64,000 nucleotides of DNA, from the NCBI RefSeq assembly GCF_904424705.1, contig NZ_CAJGBF010000003.1, forward strand, positions 334,419 to 398,418, written 5' to 3'. Shown here piece by piece: positions 1 to 7,705 of the stretch; the stretch's first letter is position 1; every line of letters starts with the position of its first letter. Below the pieces are notes generated by a model, which was given only the letters and a program-made list of their open reading frames with translations, ran no database searches and was not told the DNA's origin. The DNA comes from Rossellomorea arthrocnemi. GTDB lineage: Bacteria; Bacillota; Bacilli; Bacillales; Bacillaceae_B. Made by a program: the position numbers and the translations under genes.

Positions 1-1
1 G

Positions 2-901
2 GACGATCACTTCTATCTTCATACACTCACTCAAGAAGTGAAGCAGGAATCTAAGGACGGCACCATCAAATTTTTGTTCAAGCTTGAGGATGGTAATCTG
101 ATTGAAACTGTCTTGATGCGTTTTAACTATGGTCTCAGTGTATGTGTCACGACACAGGTAGGTTGTAATATCGGTTGTACATTCTGTGCAAGTGGATTGT
201 TGAAGAAGAATCGCGATTTATCCGGCGGTGAAATTGTGGAACAAATCATGAATGTTCAACATCATCTAGATGAAGCAGGGAATGGGGAACGTGTCAGTCA
301 CATCGTTGTAATGGGAATTGGTGAGCCCTTTGATAACTATGACAATATGATGGACTTCTTCCGTGTCGTAAATGATCAAAAAGGTCTTTCAATCGGAGCG
401 CGTCATATTACCGTATCAACAAGTGGTCTTGCAGATAAAATTTACAAATTTGCGGACGAAAATATTCAAATCAATCTGGCCGTTTCCTTACACGCACCAA
501 ATAATGAATTGCGAACAAGGATCATGAAAATCAACCGTGCGTACCCACTGGAGAAATTAATGCCAGCCATTGATTACTATTTAGAAAAAACCAATCGACG
601 CATTACCTTTGAGTATATCTTGTTGAGTGATGTGAATGATCATAAGGAAGAAGCCCTTCAGTTGGCCAAACTGCTGAAGAACAAGCGTCACCTTTCTTAC
701 GTGAACCTGATTCCCTATAACCCGGTTGACGAACACAACCAGTATCAAAGAAGTACGAAAGAAGCAATTGTTGAATTCTACGGTACATTACTTGAACATG
801 GAATCAACTGCGGAGTCCGGGTAGAACAGGGGACTGACATTGATGCAGCCTGCGGTCAGTTGAGAAGTAAGCAGATAAAAAAGGATAAGATTAAATCTTA
901 A
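2..901 (+). CDS. rlmN: 23S rRNA adenine-C2 methyltransferase RlmN (5' end outside window)
   Basis: Radical-SAM enzyme that methylates C2 of A2503 in 23S rRNA and of A37 in some tRNAs, by family knowledge. The reading frame is open from the first base of the window, so the N-terminal part lies upstream. Visible are the radical-SAM cysteine motif CNIGCTFC, the glycine-rich [10 protein letters not shown] motif, the SAM-binding stretch [10 protein letters not shown], the HAPNNELR segment and the C-terminal [10 protein letters not shown] with its conserved cysteine. The sequence around the cluster ([17 protein letters not shown]) looks closer to the Lactobacillales and streptococcal RlmN type than to Bacillus YloN, so this may be a second RlmN copy. 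A terminator follows directly. Cfr is the alternative, but the overall pattern is RlmN. Confidence 0.93.
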   Translation, partial: DDHFYLHTLTQEVKQESKDGTIKFLFKLEDGNLIETVLMRFNYGLSVCVTTQVGCNIGCTFCASGLLKKNRDLSGGEIVEQIMNVQHHLDEAGNGERVSHIVVMGIGEPFDNYDNMMDFFRVVNDQKGLSIGARHITVSTSGLADKIYKFADENIQINLAVSLHAPNNELRTRIMKINRAYPLEKLMPAIDYYLEKTNRRITFEYILLSDVNDHKEEALQLAKLLKNKRHLSYVNLIPYNPVDEHNQYQRSTKEAIVEFYGTLLEHGINCGVRVEQGTDIDAACGQLRSKQIKKDKIKS

Positions 902-915
902 TAAAATTTATAGGT

Positions 916-955
916 AGCACATAAATTCCTGCATGGGATTTATGTGCTTTTTTTT
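916..955 (+). terminator. Rho-independent terminator of rlmN
   Basis: AGCACATAAAT pairs with ATTTATGTGCT across an 11-nt loop, and a run of T follows directly. It lies 15 bases after the rlmN stop codon. Confidence 0.93.
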
Positions 956-1012
956 GAAGTTGAGACTGAGGGTGCCGTAGTAGGTTCCATTCTCCATTCT
1001 AGGAGCAGTTAA

Positions 1013-1261
1013 GTACACCTTTTTCCGAAGCGGTTTTCTTATCGCGGCCTATTATTTACAGCCTCTGTCATTGGAGTACTTTCCATTCTGTTTTTCGGTT
1101 TGATGGAGACCTATTTCTGGCTTGTAATCATGAATTCGGTCCGGACCTTCTGTGCTTCAATGATGAGTCCTTGTATCACCACAATACGGCAAACGAAGGT
1201 CCAGGGTGACAAGCCGCCTCATGCCTCCATTCTCAATCATCACAGTTTGAAAGATAAATAG
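1013..1261 (+). pseudogene. Remnant of a membrane protein, possibly an MFS permease C-terminus
   Basis: An open stretch of about 82 codons begins right after an in-frame TAA and has no start codon or ribosome binding site. It encodes a hydrophobic segment (ASVIGVLSILFFGLMETYFW), then a second one (LVIMNSVRTFCASMM), and a polar tail ending HHSLKDK. The pattern of two hydrophobic helices and a short charged tail fits the last helices of an MFS transporter, but I cannot name the family. The 3' end runs into a copy of the GAGGGACGGACCT motif found elsewhere in the window. Chance open reading is possible. Confidence 0.4.
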
Positions 1262-1331
1262 AGGGACGGACCTCACAAGTATATTATGGTAGGATGGGAA
1301 TAGATATCATTTTGGTGAAGGGAATGGAAAT

Positions 1332-2180
1332 ATGTGCACTGAAGGTCAATTGAAAGTGAAATTAGGAAAGTTAAATTTTAGTCATCCTGGTTTAATGAAA
1401 GAATTGGAACTGGACTCGCTTATAAATGAGATGACTTTACATATAGGCTCGACCGATGGGGAACTGAGAGATAAATTGATTTATACAAGTTTTTATAGAC
1501 TGATGGAAGGTAACCTTCTATCAACCGAACAAATGTCTTTCCTTCTTGATACGTGTATGGATGAAAATCATTTGTTCTATGGTATCGGAAAGAAGGAAGA
1601 TGATTCAGTTTTCACCCGGGGTTTTTCCTCATTAGTCTTGGCGTTGCTTCTGGATAAAGATCGTACTAACCCGTTTTTGCCAGCTGATAAGGTTCAAAAT
1701 GCCATCGAAGCTTGTTTTCTTTATTTAGAGGCTGAAGAAGATACCCGTGGATATGTTGAAGGAAAGGGCTGGGCACATAGTATTGCACACGGAGCGGATT
1801 ATTTAGTAGAAGCGATCCGTCACCCTTCATTTCCATCTGTTTTTCTTCATCGCAGTCTAAAGACGATTAAAGACTGCATATTGAAAGACGCTGCCTATGT
1901 GGACGATGAGGATGGCCGATTATTTTTCGCTATCGAAATTTTGCTGGATAAGATAATGACTGATGATGACCTCTTAATGTGGCTAATGGATTTGTCGAGT
2001 ACCGTAAATAATCGTTACAAGGGAGAAGGCTATTCCTACTCTTTCTATAGAATGAAAATGAACATCGAAAATTTCTTTAAGACATGCTATTTCCGTCTGA
2101 AATGGAAAGACACAGGAAGCAAAGAGTGTGATTATATTGAAGCTGTACTGGAAAAGTGGCACAATCATGAGTACAACTAA
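1332..2180 (+). CDS. DUF2785 family protein
   Basis: Soluble 282-residue protein of unknown function. The signature GKGWAHSIAHGADYL (about residues 140-155) is characteristic of DUF2785, and the rest is predicted helical with no membrane segment or signal peptide. The ATG follows a purine-rich GTGAAGGGAATGG stretch. The stop codon is 16 bases before the start of the flavoprotein gene, whose ribosome binding site overlaps this gene's end, so the two are probably co-transcribed. The conserved His pair in the signature could bind metal, but that is inference. Confidence 0.8.
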   Translation: MCTEGQLKVKLGKLNFSHPGLMKELELDSLINEMTLHIGSTDGELRDKLIYTSFYRLMEGNLLSTEQMSFLLDTCMDENHLFYGIGKKEDDSVFTRGFSSLVLALLLDKDRTNPFLPADKVQNAIEACFLYLEAEEDTRGYVEGKGWAHSIAHGADYLVEAIRHPSFPSVFLHRSLKTIKDCILKDAAYVDDEDGRLFFAIEILLDKIMTDDDLLMWLMDLSSTVNNRYKGEGYSYSFYRMKMNIENFFKTCYFRLKWKDTGSKECDYIEAVLEKWHNHEYN

Positions 2181-2196
2181 GAAAGGAGTTCAGGGG

Positions 2197-3546
2197 ATGC
2201 ATTCCAATCATTATGACATCACAATCATAGGAGCAGGTGTGAGCAGTATTTTTCTTGCTTACACATTGATAAAAAACAATAAGCATGTCTCCATTCACAT
2301 GATTGATCTCGGCAAAAAATTGAGTGAACGTACATGCGATATAGACGATGGTGGTGTCTGTACGTGTGAAGGAATGTGCAGTAAATACATTGGGTTTGCC
2401 GGTCTTGGGAAATCCGAGGGGAAGTTTAATTACACGAATGATTTCGGAGGAGAGCTCGGAAGGAAAATTGGAGATCAAGCTACACTTGATTTAATGAAGG
2501 AAGTAGACGCAATTCTCTGTGAGTTTGGGGGTGACTTCACCACTTCCTACTGCACGAAAAATGAGTCACTTTCAAATAGGGCACGGATGGCAGACTTGAA
2601 GGTGCTTTCAACTGAGGTCCGTCATTTAGGAACACGCTTAGCTAGCGAGGTTTTTCATAAAATGTATGAGGTACTGAAAAATCGTATTACATTCAGTTTT
2701 GAAACTCTTGTTGAAACAATTTCTAAACATGATTCGGGATTTCACTTGAAGTCCAATTCCGGTGATTTTCACACTGAGAAATTAGTGATCGGTACAGGTA
2801 TGAGCGGAAGCACGTGGCTCAAAGAACAGGCAGCGTCACTTGGACTGTTTCCAGGAAAGACACGTCTGGATATGGGGATTCGTGTAGAAATGAAAGGTGA
2901 TCAGCTTCAAATGATTTTACAAGATACGTTTGAAACAAAGTTACGGATTGAAAGGGACTCATTTAGTGCCACAACCTATTGTATGAACCCACAAGGGAGA
3001 ATCATCCGGAAACATCAGCATGGACTTGTGATGCCGGACGGACAGAATGCCCGTGAAAAAGATACCCCAAGTGAGAATCTGAACTTCAGCTTGTTCGTTC
3101 CGCATTATTTTCAATCTTATGATGAGGCTATGGGTTATGCAGTTGACATTATAGGTGGAATCAATCAAGGGCAGGGAAGAATTGTCGTTCAGAGATTGGA
3201 AGACTTTAAACGACGAAGGCATACAGAATCGTTAGAGGGGAATTTGATAGGTCCGTCCCTCGAAGCGGAATGCGGGAATGTCCGTTTCGAGGTTCCTGAG
3301 TTATATGGAATGGCGCTTGAGGAGTTTTTAACTTCCTTGGAGAAACTTCTGGGGGAACCGATTCACCCTGATACACTCTTGTACGGGGTGGATGCTAAAT
3401 TTCACGAACCAAAATTTTCGACAGATCCACACTTTGAAACGGCATTGCCAAACCTGTTTCTGATTGGTGATTGTTCAGGAGAAACCCATTCCCTGTCCCA
3501 GGCTGCGGCAAGCGGTATTTATTTGGGGAATTATCTGGGAGAATAG
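2197..3546 (+). CDS. FAD-dependent dehydrogenase, COG2509-like
   Basis: Flavoprotein of 449 residues. The N-terminal Rossmann motif is ITIIGAGVSSIF (GxGxxS form), followed by a cysteine-containing CTCEGMCSKY segment that in this family sits near the active site. The C-terminal FAD-binding motif LFLIGDCSGETHSLSQAAASG is intact. This type of protein is annotated as an uncharacterised FAD-dependent dehydrogenase; the substrate is unknown. I chose the ATG preceded by AAAGGAG at 2183-2188. A longer in-frame reading from 2128 would overlap DUF2785 and lacks a good ribosome binding site. It probably forms an operon with DUF2785. Confidence 0.82.
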   Translation: MHSNHYDITIIGAGVSSIFLAYTLIKNNKHVSIHMIDLGKKLSERTCDIDDGGVCTCEGMCSKYIGFAGLGKSEGKFNYTNDFGGELGRKIGDQATLDLMKEVDAILCEFGGDFTTSYCTKNESLSNRARMADLKVLSTEVRHLGTRLASEVFHKMYEVLKNRITFSFETLVETISKHDSGFHLKSNSGDFHTEKLVIGTGMSGSTWLKEQAASLGLFPGKTRLDMGIRVEMKGDQLQMILQDTFETKLRIERDSFSATTYCMNPQGRIIRKHQHGLVMPDGQNAREKDTPSENLNFSLFVPHYFQSYDEAMGYAVDIIGGINQGQGRIVVQRLEDFKRRRHTESLEGNLIGPSLEAECGNVRFEVPELYGMALEEFLTSLEKLLGEPIHPDTLLYGVDAKFHEPKFSTDPHFETALPNLFLIGDCSGETHSLSQAAASGIYLGNYLGE

Positions 3547-3591
3547 ACTTCCAATAAATGATAAAATTAGAATAATTTGAAACCTTTGTGT

Positions 3592-3620
3592 CTGTTCTTT
3601 CGTATTAGTAGAAAGAACAG
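3592..3620 (+). other. Perfect 10-bp hairpin upstream of a broken membrane-protein gene
   Basis: CTGTTCTTTC and GAAAGAACAG flank a 9-nt loop. No T-run follows, so it is not a typical terminator. It ends 17 bases before the next start codon and could affect translation or mRNA stability. Confidence 0.5.
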
Positions 3621-3637
3621 GCAGAAAGGATTTTTTT

Positions 3638-3930
3638 ATGGGGTTACAAATAGAGAAAACTGGTTTTGACTACGAGACGGAGGTAGACAAACAACAAAAA
3701 AAGCACAGGAGTATGTATTCTTTCCTCCAATTGTTGGGGCTATTTATTTTCGGTGGGTGGGGTGTCATGTTTTTCACAGTTCCCATGGATCTTAATCAAA
3801 CATTTGAATGGGTTCAAGTGAAGAGCATTCATATTCATCAAGTTCTTCCAATAAAAGTCCTTATTTGCTCGCTAGTTTGTTGTTTCTTGTAATAAGTTGG
3901 GGGATTTCATTCTGGAATGCGTATAGTTAG
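3638..3930 (+). pseudogene. Small two-helix membrane protein, frameshifted
   Basis: The first frame runs 84 codons from an ATG behind GAAAGGA: a polar N-terminus, one clear membrane helix (LLGLFIFGGWGVMFF), then an implausible end. From 3808 the neighbouring frame continues sensibly with a serine-rich linker and a second hydrophobic helix (LLASLLFLVISWGISFW), ending NAYS at 3930. Joining the two gives a coherent protein of about 97 residues with two membrane segments, so a single-base indel between about 3808 and 3850 is likely. The family is not recognised. The next two genes are damaged too. A truncated but expressed first product cannot be excluded. Confidence 0.5.
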
Positions 3931-3950
3931 AAATGATAAGGAGGGAACTT

Positions 3951-4231
3951 ATGTCTGAATGGGGTGTCTTGTTTGTCTTATTATTTATCATTATGACCAT
4001 CTTAGTTCTGACCAATTTCACGGTCATGAAGATTTTAGTAAAAATAAAAAGAAGCGGATTTGGTCTGGAGTAATCTGTATATTGCTCACCCCCGCGGTTT
4101 TTTTCTTGACTGGTTTATCCGTAAGTCCATTTGATCCTTATGGGTTTGGGACAGGAATAATCATGATGATTTATGGTGCCTTTTTTGCTTTAAACGGGAT
4201 AGGGATCATTGTGACGGGGCTATTTCTGTAA
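3951..4231 (+). pseudogene. Small multi-helix membrane protein, frameshifted in an A-rich tract
   Basis: AAGGAGGG at 3937-3944 and an ATG at 3951 define a convincing start: MSEWGVLFVLLFIIMTILVL, a membrane helix. This frame stops at 4073. The -1 frame takes over at the A-rich run near 4040-4056 and continues with KKKRIWSGVICILLTPAVFF and two more hydrophobic helices to 4231. The combined product would have about 93 residues and three or four membrane segments. A one-base slip in the poly-A tract explains the break, as mutation, sequencing error or programmed slippage; I favour mutation because both neighbours are also broken. No family recognised. Confidence 0.55.
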
Positions 4232-4277
4232 ATAGGAAACCGCTAAACAAATTTACTATGAAGAGAAGGTTGATAAA

Positions 4278-4739
4278 ATGTTAGAACTTTTTTCTTATAA
4301 TTGGAAAATCCGGGAAGAATGGTTTGAATGGTGCAGAAAAATAGAACAGGGTGAATTGGTGAAAGAGCGTACAGGCGGGATGGGAAGCATTTTAAAAAAC
4401 CTCTTTCATGTAGTGGATTGTGAACAGATTTGGATGAATCAACTACAAGGAAAATCTGTGATGGTTAAGGATGTCCGTATGGTTTCAAAGTTGGACGAGG
4501 TCATCACGTTTTCAGAAGTGACCCGGAAGCAAACGGAAAGCTTTCTTTCCTTATGGACCCCTGCCTATGAAAAAAAAGAAATTATTAGGACATCAAAATC
4601 GGGGAAAACATATCACTTCACATAACAAAAAGTGATGCAACATGTCGTTACTCATGAGATCCATCATATTGGCCAATTATCTGTGTGGGCAAGGGAAATA
4701 GGAGAGAAGCCGGTGTCGAGTGATATTCTTTTCAAATGA
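4278..4739 (+). pseudogene. DinB/YfiT-like metalloprotein with internal stop
   Basis: DinB-superfamily four-helix protein interrupted by an in-frame TAA at 4623-4625. The first 115 codons include HVVDCEQIWMNQL, with the first metal-ligand histidine in the usual place. After the stop the same frame continues with VMQHVVTHEIHHIGQLSVWA, the conserved second and third ligand histidines, and ends at 4739. Any product made would lack two metal ligands. Reading through restores a normal family length of about 153 residues. Members bind divalent metal, and some are thiol-dependent transferases. An intact DinB paralogue lies at 21956-22450. Confidence 0.8.
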
Positions 4740-4841
4740 AAAAATTGATGGTGAACATCACCAATACATAAATAAAGTGGAAAGAACTATGAATCATTAA
4801 CAAAAGGATCTGATAGAAAAAGTGATGATGTTCAGGGGGGA

Positions 4842-4905
4842 TTGTACGACCATTAAAGGGAGATACACATGAGTCATCTAATATAGGAGGGTCATGGTCG
4901 TATAA
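4842..4905. repeat. 12-bp inverted repeat in a gene-free stretch
   Basis: TTGTACGACCAT and ATGGTCGTATAA are complementary over 12 positions (one G-U pair as RNA), separated by 40 bases. It lies in the 303-base stretch between the broken DinB gene and the next gene, in which I see no other feature. It could be an operator pair or chance. Confidence 0.3.
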
Positions 4906-5042
4906 CACTATGATGATAAGAACCTTTCATGCAAATGTCTGTGAGTGAAGAATGTGAACCTGGTTCCAAAGAGAACTTTAGTAATACGAGCATCAGTGTT
5001 ATAATTGATGAATTGTTCATATGAAAAGGGGAGTAATACCGT

Positions 5043-5234
5043 ATGAGATATATGAAGTCACAAATGAAACTGTTAGTCAGAGATAATAAAGAATTGCAGG
5101 CACGACTGAAAGTATTGATGGAAGAAATGAATTTAGAGAGAACTTTTGCCCTTAAAGCCCTTTATCACTCGGAAGTTGCGGATGGTGGAAAATATCAGGC
5201 TGCCTATCAAGCCCTGGACTTACCAACGGAGTAA
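5043..5234 (+). CDS. Small hypothetical protein, charged and helical
   Basis: 63-residue soluble protein with no membrane segment. The first 35 residues are rich in Lys, Glu, Leu and Met, with heptad-like spacing (LLVRDNKELQARLKVLMEEM), so a short coiled coil is likely. The C-terminus ends in a small Ala/Tyr-rich segment. AAGGGGAG about 10 bases upstream of the ATG supports translation. I do not recognise a family. It stands alone between a gene-poor stretch and a HAD gene. Confidence 0.6.
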   Translation: MRYMKSQMKLLVRDNKELQARLKVLMEEMNLERTFALKALYHSEVADGGKYQAAYQALDLPTE

Positions 5235-5305
5235 GTCTTTTTTTTGGATGGTTCTGTTATTTCTCTCATCTGGTAAAATCATACATATTGTGAGAGGGTG
5301 TTTAC

Positions 5306-6079
5306 ATGAAATTTATATTTGATTTGGACGGGACCATATGTTTTAAGGGGAAACCGGTCTCAGAAGATATTACCCATTGTTTGTTGGAACTACAATCGGA
5401 TGGCCACGAAGTATTTTTTGCATCTGCAAGACCGATTCGGGATATACTTCCCGTCTTGGATAAAAGATTACATACTTTTCCTTTAATAGGGGGAAACGGA
5501 TCTCTTATATTTCATAAGGGTGAAGTGATTCACTCAACCTCCTTTCATCGAAATGACTTAGTGAAAATTCTGAGTCTTATCGATCAGTATAAGGCAACTT
5601 ATTTAATCGATAGCGAGTGGGATTACGCTTATACAGGTCCGACCGATCATCCAATCCTTCACTTCCTGGATCCATCCAATCTTGCCCGGAGGCTTCCCGT
5701 TGCTTCACTGAATTCGATTGTGAAGATATTATTATTAACCTCCACCAACCACATGGATTTAATAGATGATTTGAAATCCTTGGATATTGTTGTAAACATA
5801 CATACGAGTGAAAAAGTAGTAGATATCAGTCCCCCCAATGTTCATAAGTGGAATGCACTCTCTAGAGTTGGAGTGGTGGAAGAAGATTTTATCGCATTTG
5901 GTAATGACTCTAATGATATCAGTATGTTCAGTAAAGCAAGACATGCTGTCATGATAGGATACCACGAAGGACTTTCAAGTTTTGCTGATGAACAAATCCC
6001 TCTTACAGGTGAGTATGAAGGTAATATCATAAGAAAATTGAAGGAATTGTCATTTGAATATAATGAGATTAGGAAATGA
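5306..6079 (+). CDS. HAD-superfamily hydrolase, Cof-like (type IIB)
   Basis: Phosphatase-type HAD protein of 257 residues. Motif I is FIFDLDGTI (nucleophile and acid Asp at about residues 5 and 7), a Ser/Thr motif II lies near SARP, a Lys (motif III) is in the C-terminal half, and motif IV is AFGNDSNDISMF. A cap domain is inserted in the middle, as in Cof/YwpJ-type sugar-phosphate or cofactor phosphatases. The substrate cannot be told from sequence. GAGAGGGTG precedes the ATG. A hairpin with a T-rich tail follows the gene. Confidence 0.88.
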   Translation: MKFIFDLDGTICFKGKPVSEDITHCLLELQSDGHEVFFASARPIRDILPVLDKRLHTFPLIGGNGSLIFHKGEVIHSTSFHRNDLVKILSLIDQYKATYLIDSEWDYAYTGPTDHPILHFLDPSNLARRLPVASLNSIVKILLLTSTNHMDLIDDLKSLDIVVNIHTSEKVVDISPPNVHKWNALSRVGVVEEDFIAFGNDSNDISMFSKARHAVMIGYHEGLSSFADEQIPLTGEYEGNIIRKLKELSFEYNEIRK

Positions 6080-6085
6080 ATGAAG

Positions 6086-6130
6086 AAAGCTGGTTGATTG
6101 AAAATCCCTGTTAGTCAGCTTTTCATTTTT
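6086..6130 (+). terminator. Probable terminator after the HAD gene
   Basis: AAAGCTG and CAGCTTT form a 7-bp stem across a 23-nt, partly pairable loop, followed by a T-rich tail. Confidence 0.6.
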
Positions 6131-6147
6131 CACCAGGATCTAAATGA

Positions 6148-6176
6148 TTGACTTTAATATTCAATTATATTATATT
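6148..6176 (+). promoter_or_regulatory. SigA-type promoter of the marR operon
   Basis: -35 TTGACT at 6148-6153 and -10 TATATT at 6171-6176 are separated by exactly 17 bases in very A+T-rich DNA. The palindromic operator begins on the next base. Confidence 0.8.
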
Positions 6177-6207
6177 AATTGACGGGTCAATGGTTGACCC
6201 GTCAATT
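6177..6207. promoter_or_regulatory. Perfect 14-bp inverted repeat, MarR operator
   Basis: AATTGACGGGTCAA, three bases, then its exact reverse complement TTGACCCGTCAATT. It covers the expected transcription start, directly after the -10 box, so a bound dimer would block initiation. It lies just upstream of a MarR-family gene, the classic layout for autoregulation. It also rules out the longer TTG-started reading of the marR frame, which would begin inside the palindrome. Confidence 0.85.
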
Positions 6208-6226
6208 GTTGAAAAGAGGGGATGCT

Positions 6227-6661
6227 TTGTCTAACTCATGTCGTGAAGAAGAAAAGATCATCGTTCAACTTAATGATATATATAAACAAATGAGTCCTAA
6301 ATTTGAGCGGTGTACAGGTATTAGTCAGTCTCGACTGGACCTATTGCACAGACTTTTTGAAGTGGAAGAAATCAGTCAGACCGCTCTTCAGCGTGAAGTG
6401 AATATTGACAGTGCTGCCGTGACGAGGCACTTAAAACAGCTTGAAGCAAAAGGGATGGTTTTCCGTCGTAAAAATCCTGCTGACAACCGTTTTACATTTG
6501 TTCGCTTAACAGAAGAGGGAAGAATGAAGATAAAAGCTTACCGGGAAGAGAAAGACATTTTTATCTCTAAAGTCTTCAAAACATTCACTGAAGAAGAACG
6601 TACTATTTTATCGGGCATGCTAAACCGGATCCAGGATAATGTTCAAGGCATCGATTACTAA
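6227..6661 (+). CDS. MarR-family transcriptional repressor
   Basis: Winged-helix regulator of 144 residues. The recognition region ISQTALQREVNIDSAAVTRHLKQLEAKGMV (read in two parts: helix 3, then recognition helix) and the wing RRKNPADNRFTFVRLT match the MarR fold. I chose the TTG at 6227, which follows AAAAGAGGGG with 5-base spacing and gives a protein starting MSNSCREEE. It is followed 30 bases later by a nitroreductase and then an ABM monooxygenase, an arrangement like the quinone/electrophile-sensing MhqR and YodB regulons of B. subtilis. One Cys (Cys4) and Cys in ERCTG could sense electrophiles; that is inference. Confidence 0.9.
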   Translation: MSNSCREEEKIIVQLNDIYKQMSPKFERCTGISQSRLDLLHRLFEVEEISQTALQREVNIDSAAVTRHLKQLEAKGMVFRRKNPADNRFTFVRLTEEGRMKIKAYREEKDIFISKVFKTFTEEERTILSGMLNRIQDNVQGIDY

Positions 6662-6691
6662 TAAAAATTTACACATGAAGGAGAAATCATC

Positions 6692-7327
6692 ATGAATCAA
6701 ACTAAAATCAATGATTTTAATGAAATTATAACAGGTCGTCGTTCCATCCGTAACTACGACCCATCCGTGAAAATCAGCAGAGAAGAAATGACAGAAATCC
6801 TAAAGGATGCAACGCTTGCACCCTCTTCTGTTAACCTGCAGCCGTGGCGTTTTGTTGTAATCGACAGTCCGGAAGGGAAAGAAACTCTTACACCACTTGC
6901 CAAATTCAATCAAACCCAGGTGAAAACCTCTTCTGCGGTGATCGCTGTATTTGTTGATATGAACAGCCTTGACTATGCAGATGAAATCTACAACAAGGCA
7001 GTCGATGAAGGGTATATGCCTGCAGAAGTGAGAGATAGACAGCTCCCTGCCATTAAAGGTTTACTTGATACGATGCCGGTCGATCAGTTTAGGGAAATGA
7101 ATCTCATTGATGCAGGATTAGTATCTATGCAGCTTATGCTTGCTGCACGTGCTCACGGATATGATACAAATCCGATTGGTGGATATGAAAAAGATCAAAT
7201 TGCCGAAGCATATGGCATGGACAAAGGTCGTTATTACCCAGTCATGCTGATTTCAATCGGGAAAGCGGCAGATGAAGGCTATAAATCTGTCCGCTTACCG
7301 GTCGAATCCATTACAGAATGGAAATAA
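6692..7327 (+). CDS. Nitroreductase-family FMN oxidoreductase (MhqN/YodC-like)
   Basis: NAD(P)H-dependent flavin reductase of 211 residues, probably reducing quinones or nitro-aromatics in the cytoplasm. FMN-contacting motifs are visible: GRRSIRNYDPS near the N-terminus, APSSVNLQPWRFVVID, GLVSMQLMLAARAHGYDTNPIGG, and a C-terminal SIGKAADEGYKSVRLP. The length and these motifs resemble B. subtilis MhqN/YdfN and YodC, both of which are controlled by MarR-type repressors. AAGGAG at 6677-6682 precedes the ATG. Second gene of the operon, between the repressor and the monooxygenase. Confidence 0.9.
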   Translation: MNQTKINDFNEIITGRRSIRNYDPSVKISREEMTEILKDATLAPSSVNLQPWRFVVIDSPEGKETLTPLAKFNQTQVKTSSAVIAVFVDMNSLDYADEIYNKAVDEGYMPAEVRDRQLPAIKGLLDTMPVDQFREMNLIDAGLVSMQLMLAARAHGYDTNPIGGYEKDQIAEAYGMDKGRYYPVMLISIGKAADEGYKSVRLPVESITEWK

Positions 7328-7351
7328 TTCAAGGAAAAGAGGAGAACTAAC

Positions 7352-7648
7352 ATGATTATCATTCATGCAGAATTTCAGATTAACCCAATGAAGGAACAGG
7401 CATTTCTAGAAGAAATCCACCCGCTTGTCGCTTCATCCAGAGCGGAGGATGGCAACATCACTTATGATTTAATGAAAGATACAGAGAGAGAAAGCGTCTA
7501 TACAATGGTGGAGGTATGGAAGGATTCCGCTGCTGTTGAGAGTCATAATACGAGTGAACATTTCACTTCATTCGTTGGAAAGGCACCTGATTATTTAGCG
7601 GCTCCTCTAAATGTGAAGATATACGAAGGAAATAAAGTAGAAAAATGA
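7352..7648 (+). CDS. Putative quinol monooxygenase, ABM domain
   Basis: 98-residue antibiotic-biosynthesis-monooxygenase (ABM) fold protein. It begins MIIIHAEFQINPMKEQ, has the ENITYDL-like strand (GNITYDLMKD) and the family segment VEVWKDSAAVESHNTSEHF. The small dimeric beta-barrel members act on quinols, such as E. coli YgiN, or degrade haem; the operon with a nitroreductase favours a quinol or quinone-detoxifying role here. AGGAG lies 8 bases before the ATG. Last gene of the marR operon, closed by a terminator. Confidence 0.88.
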   Translation: MIIIHAEFQINPMKEQAFLEEIHPLVASSRAEDGNITYDLMKDTERESVYTMVEVWKDSAAVESHNTSEHFTSFVGKAPDYLAAPLNVKIYEGNKVEK

Positions 7649-7656
7649 TTGTTTTA

Positions 7657-7685
7657 AAAGCACCCTGCATGAGCTGGGTGCTTTA
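7657..7685. terminator. Bidirectional terminator between convergent genes
   Basis: AAAGCACCC and GGGTGCTTT pair across a 10-nt loop, with A-rich and T-rich flanks on both sides. It separates the marR operon from the convergent RNase J gene. Confidence 0.85.
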
Positions 7686-7705
7686 TTGATGAAAATGCAT
7701 CCTGA

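Noticed and set aside
6179..6226. Longer MarR protein starting at TTG 6179
   Set aside because: That start lies inside the operator palindrome, next to the -10 box and without a ribosome binding site.
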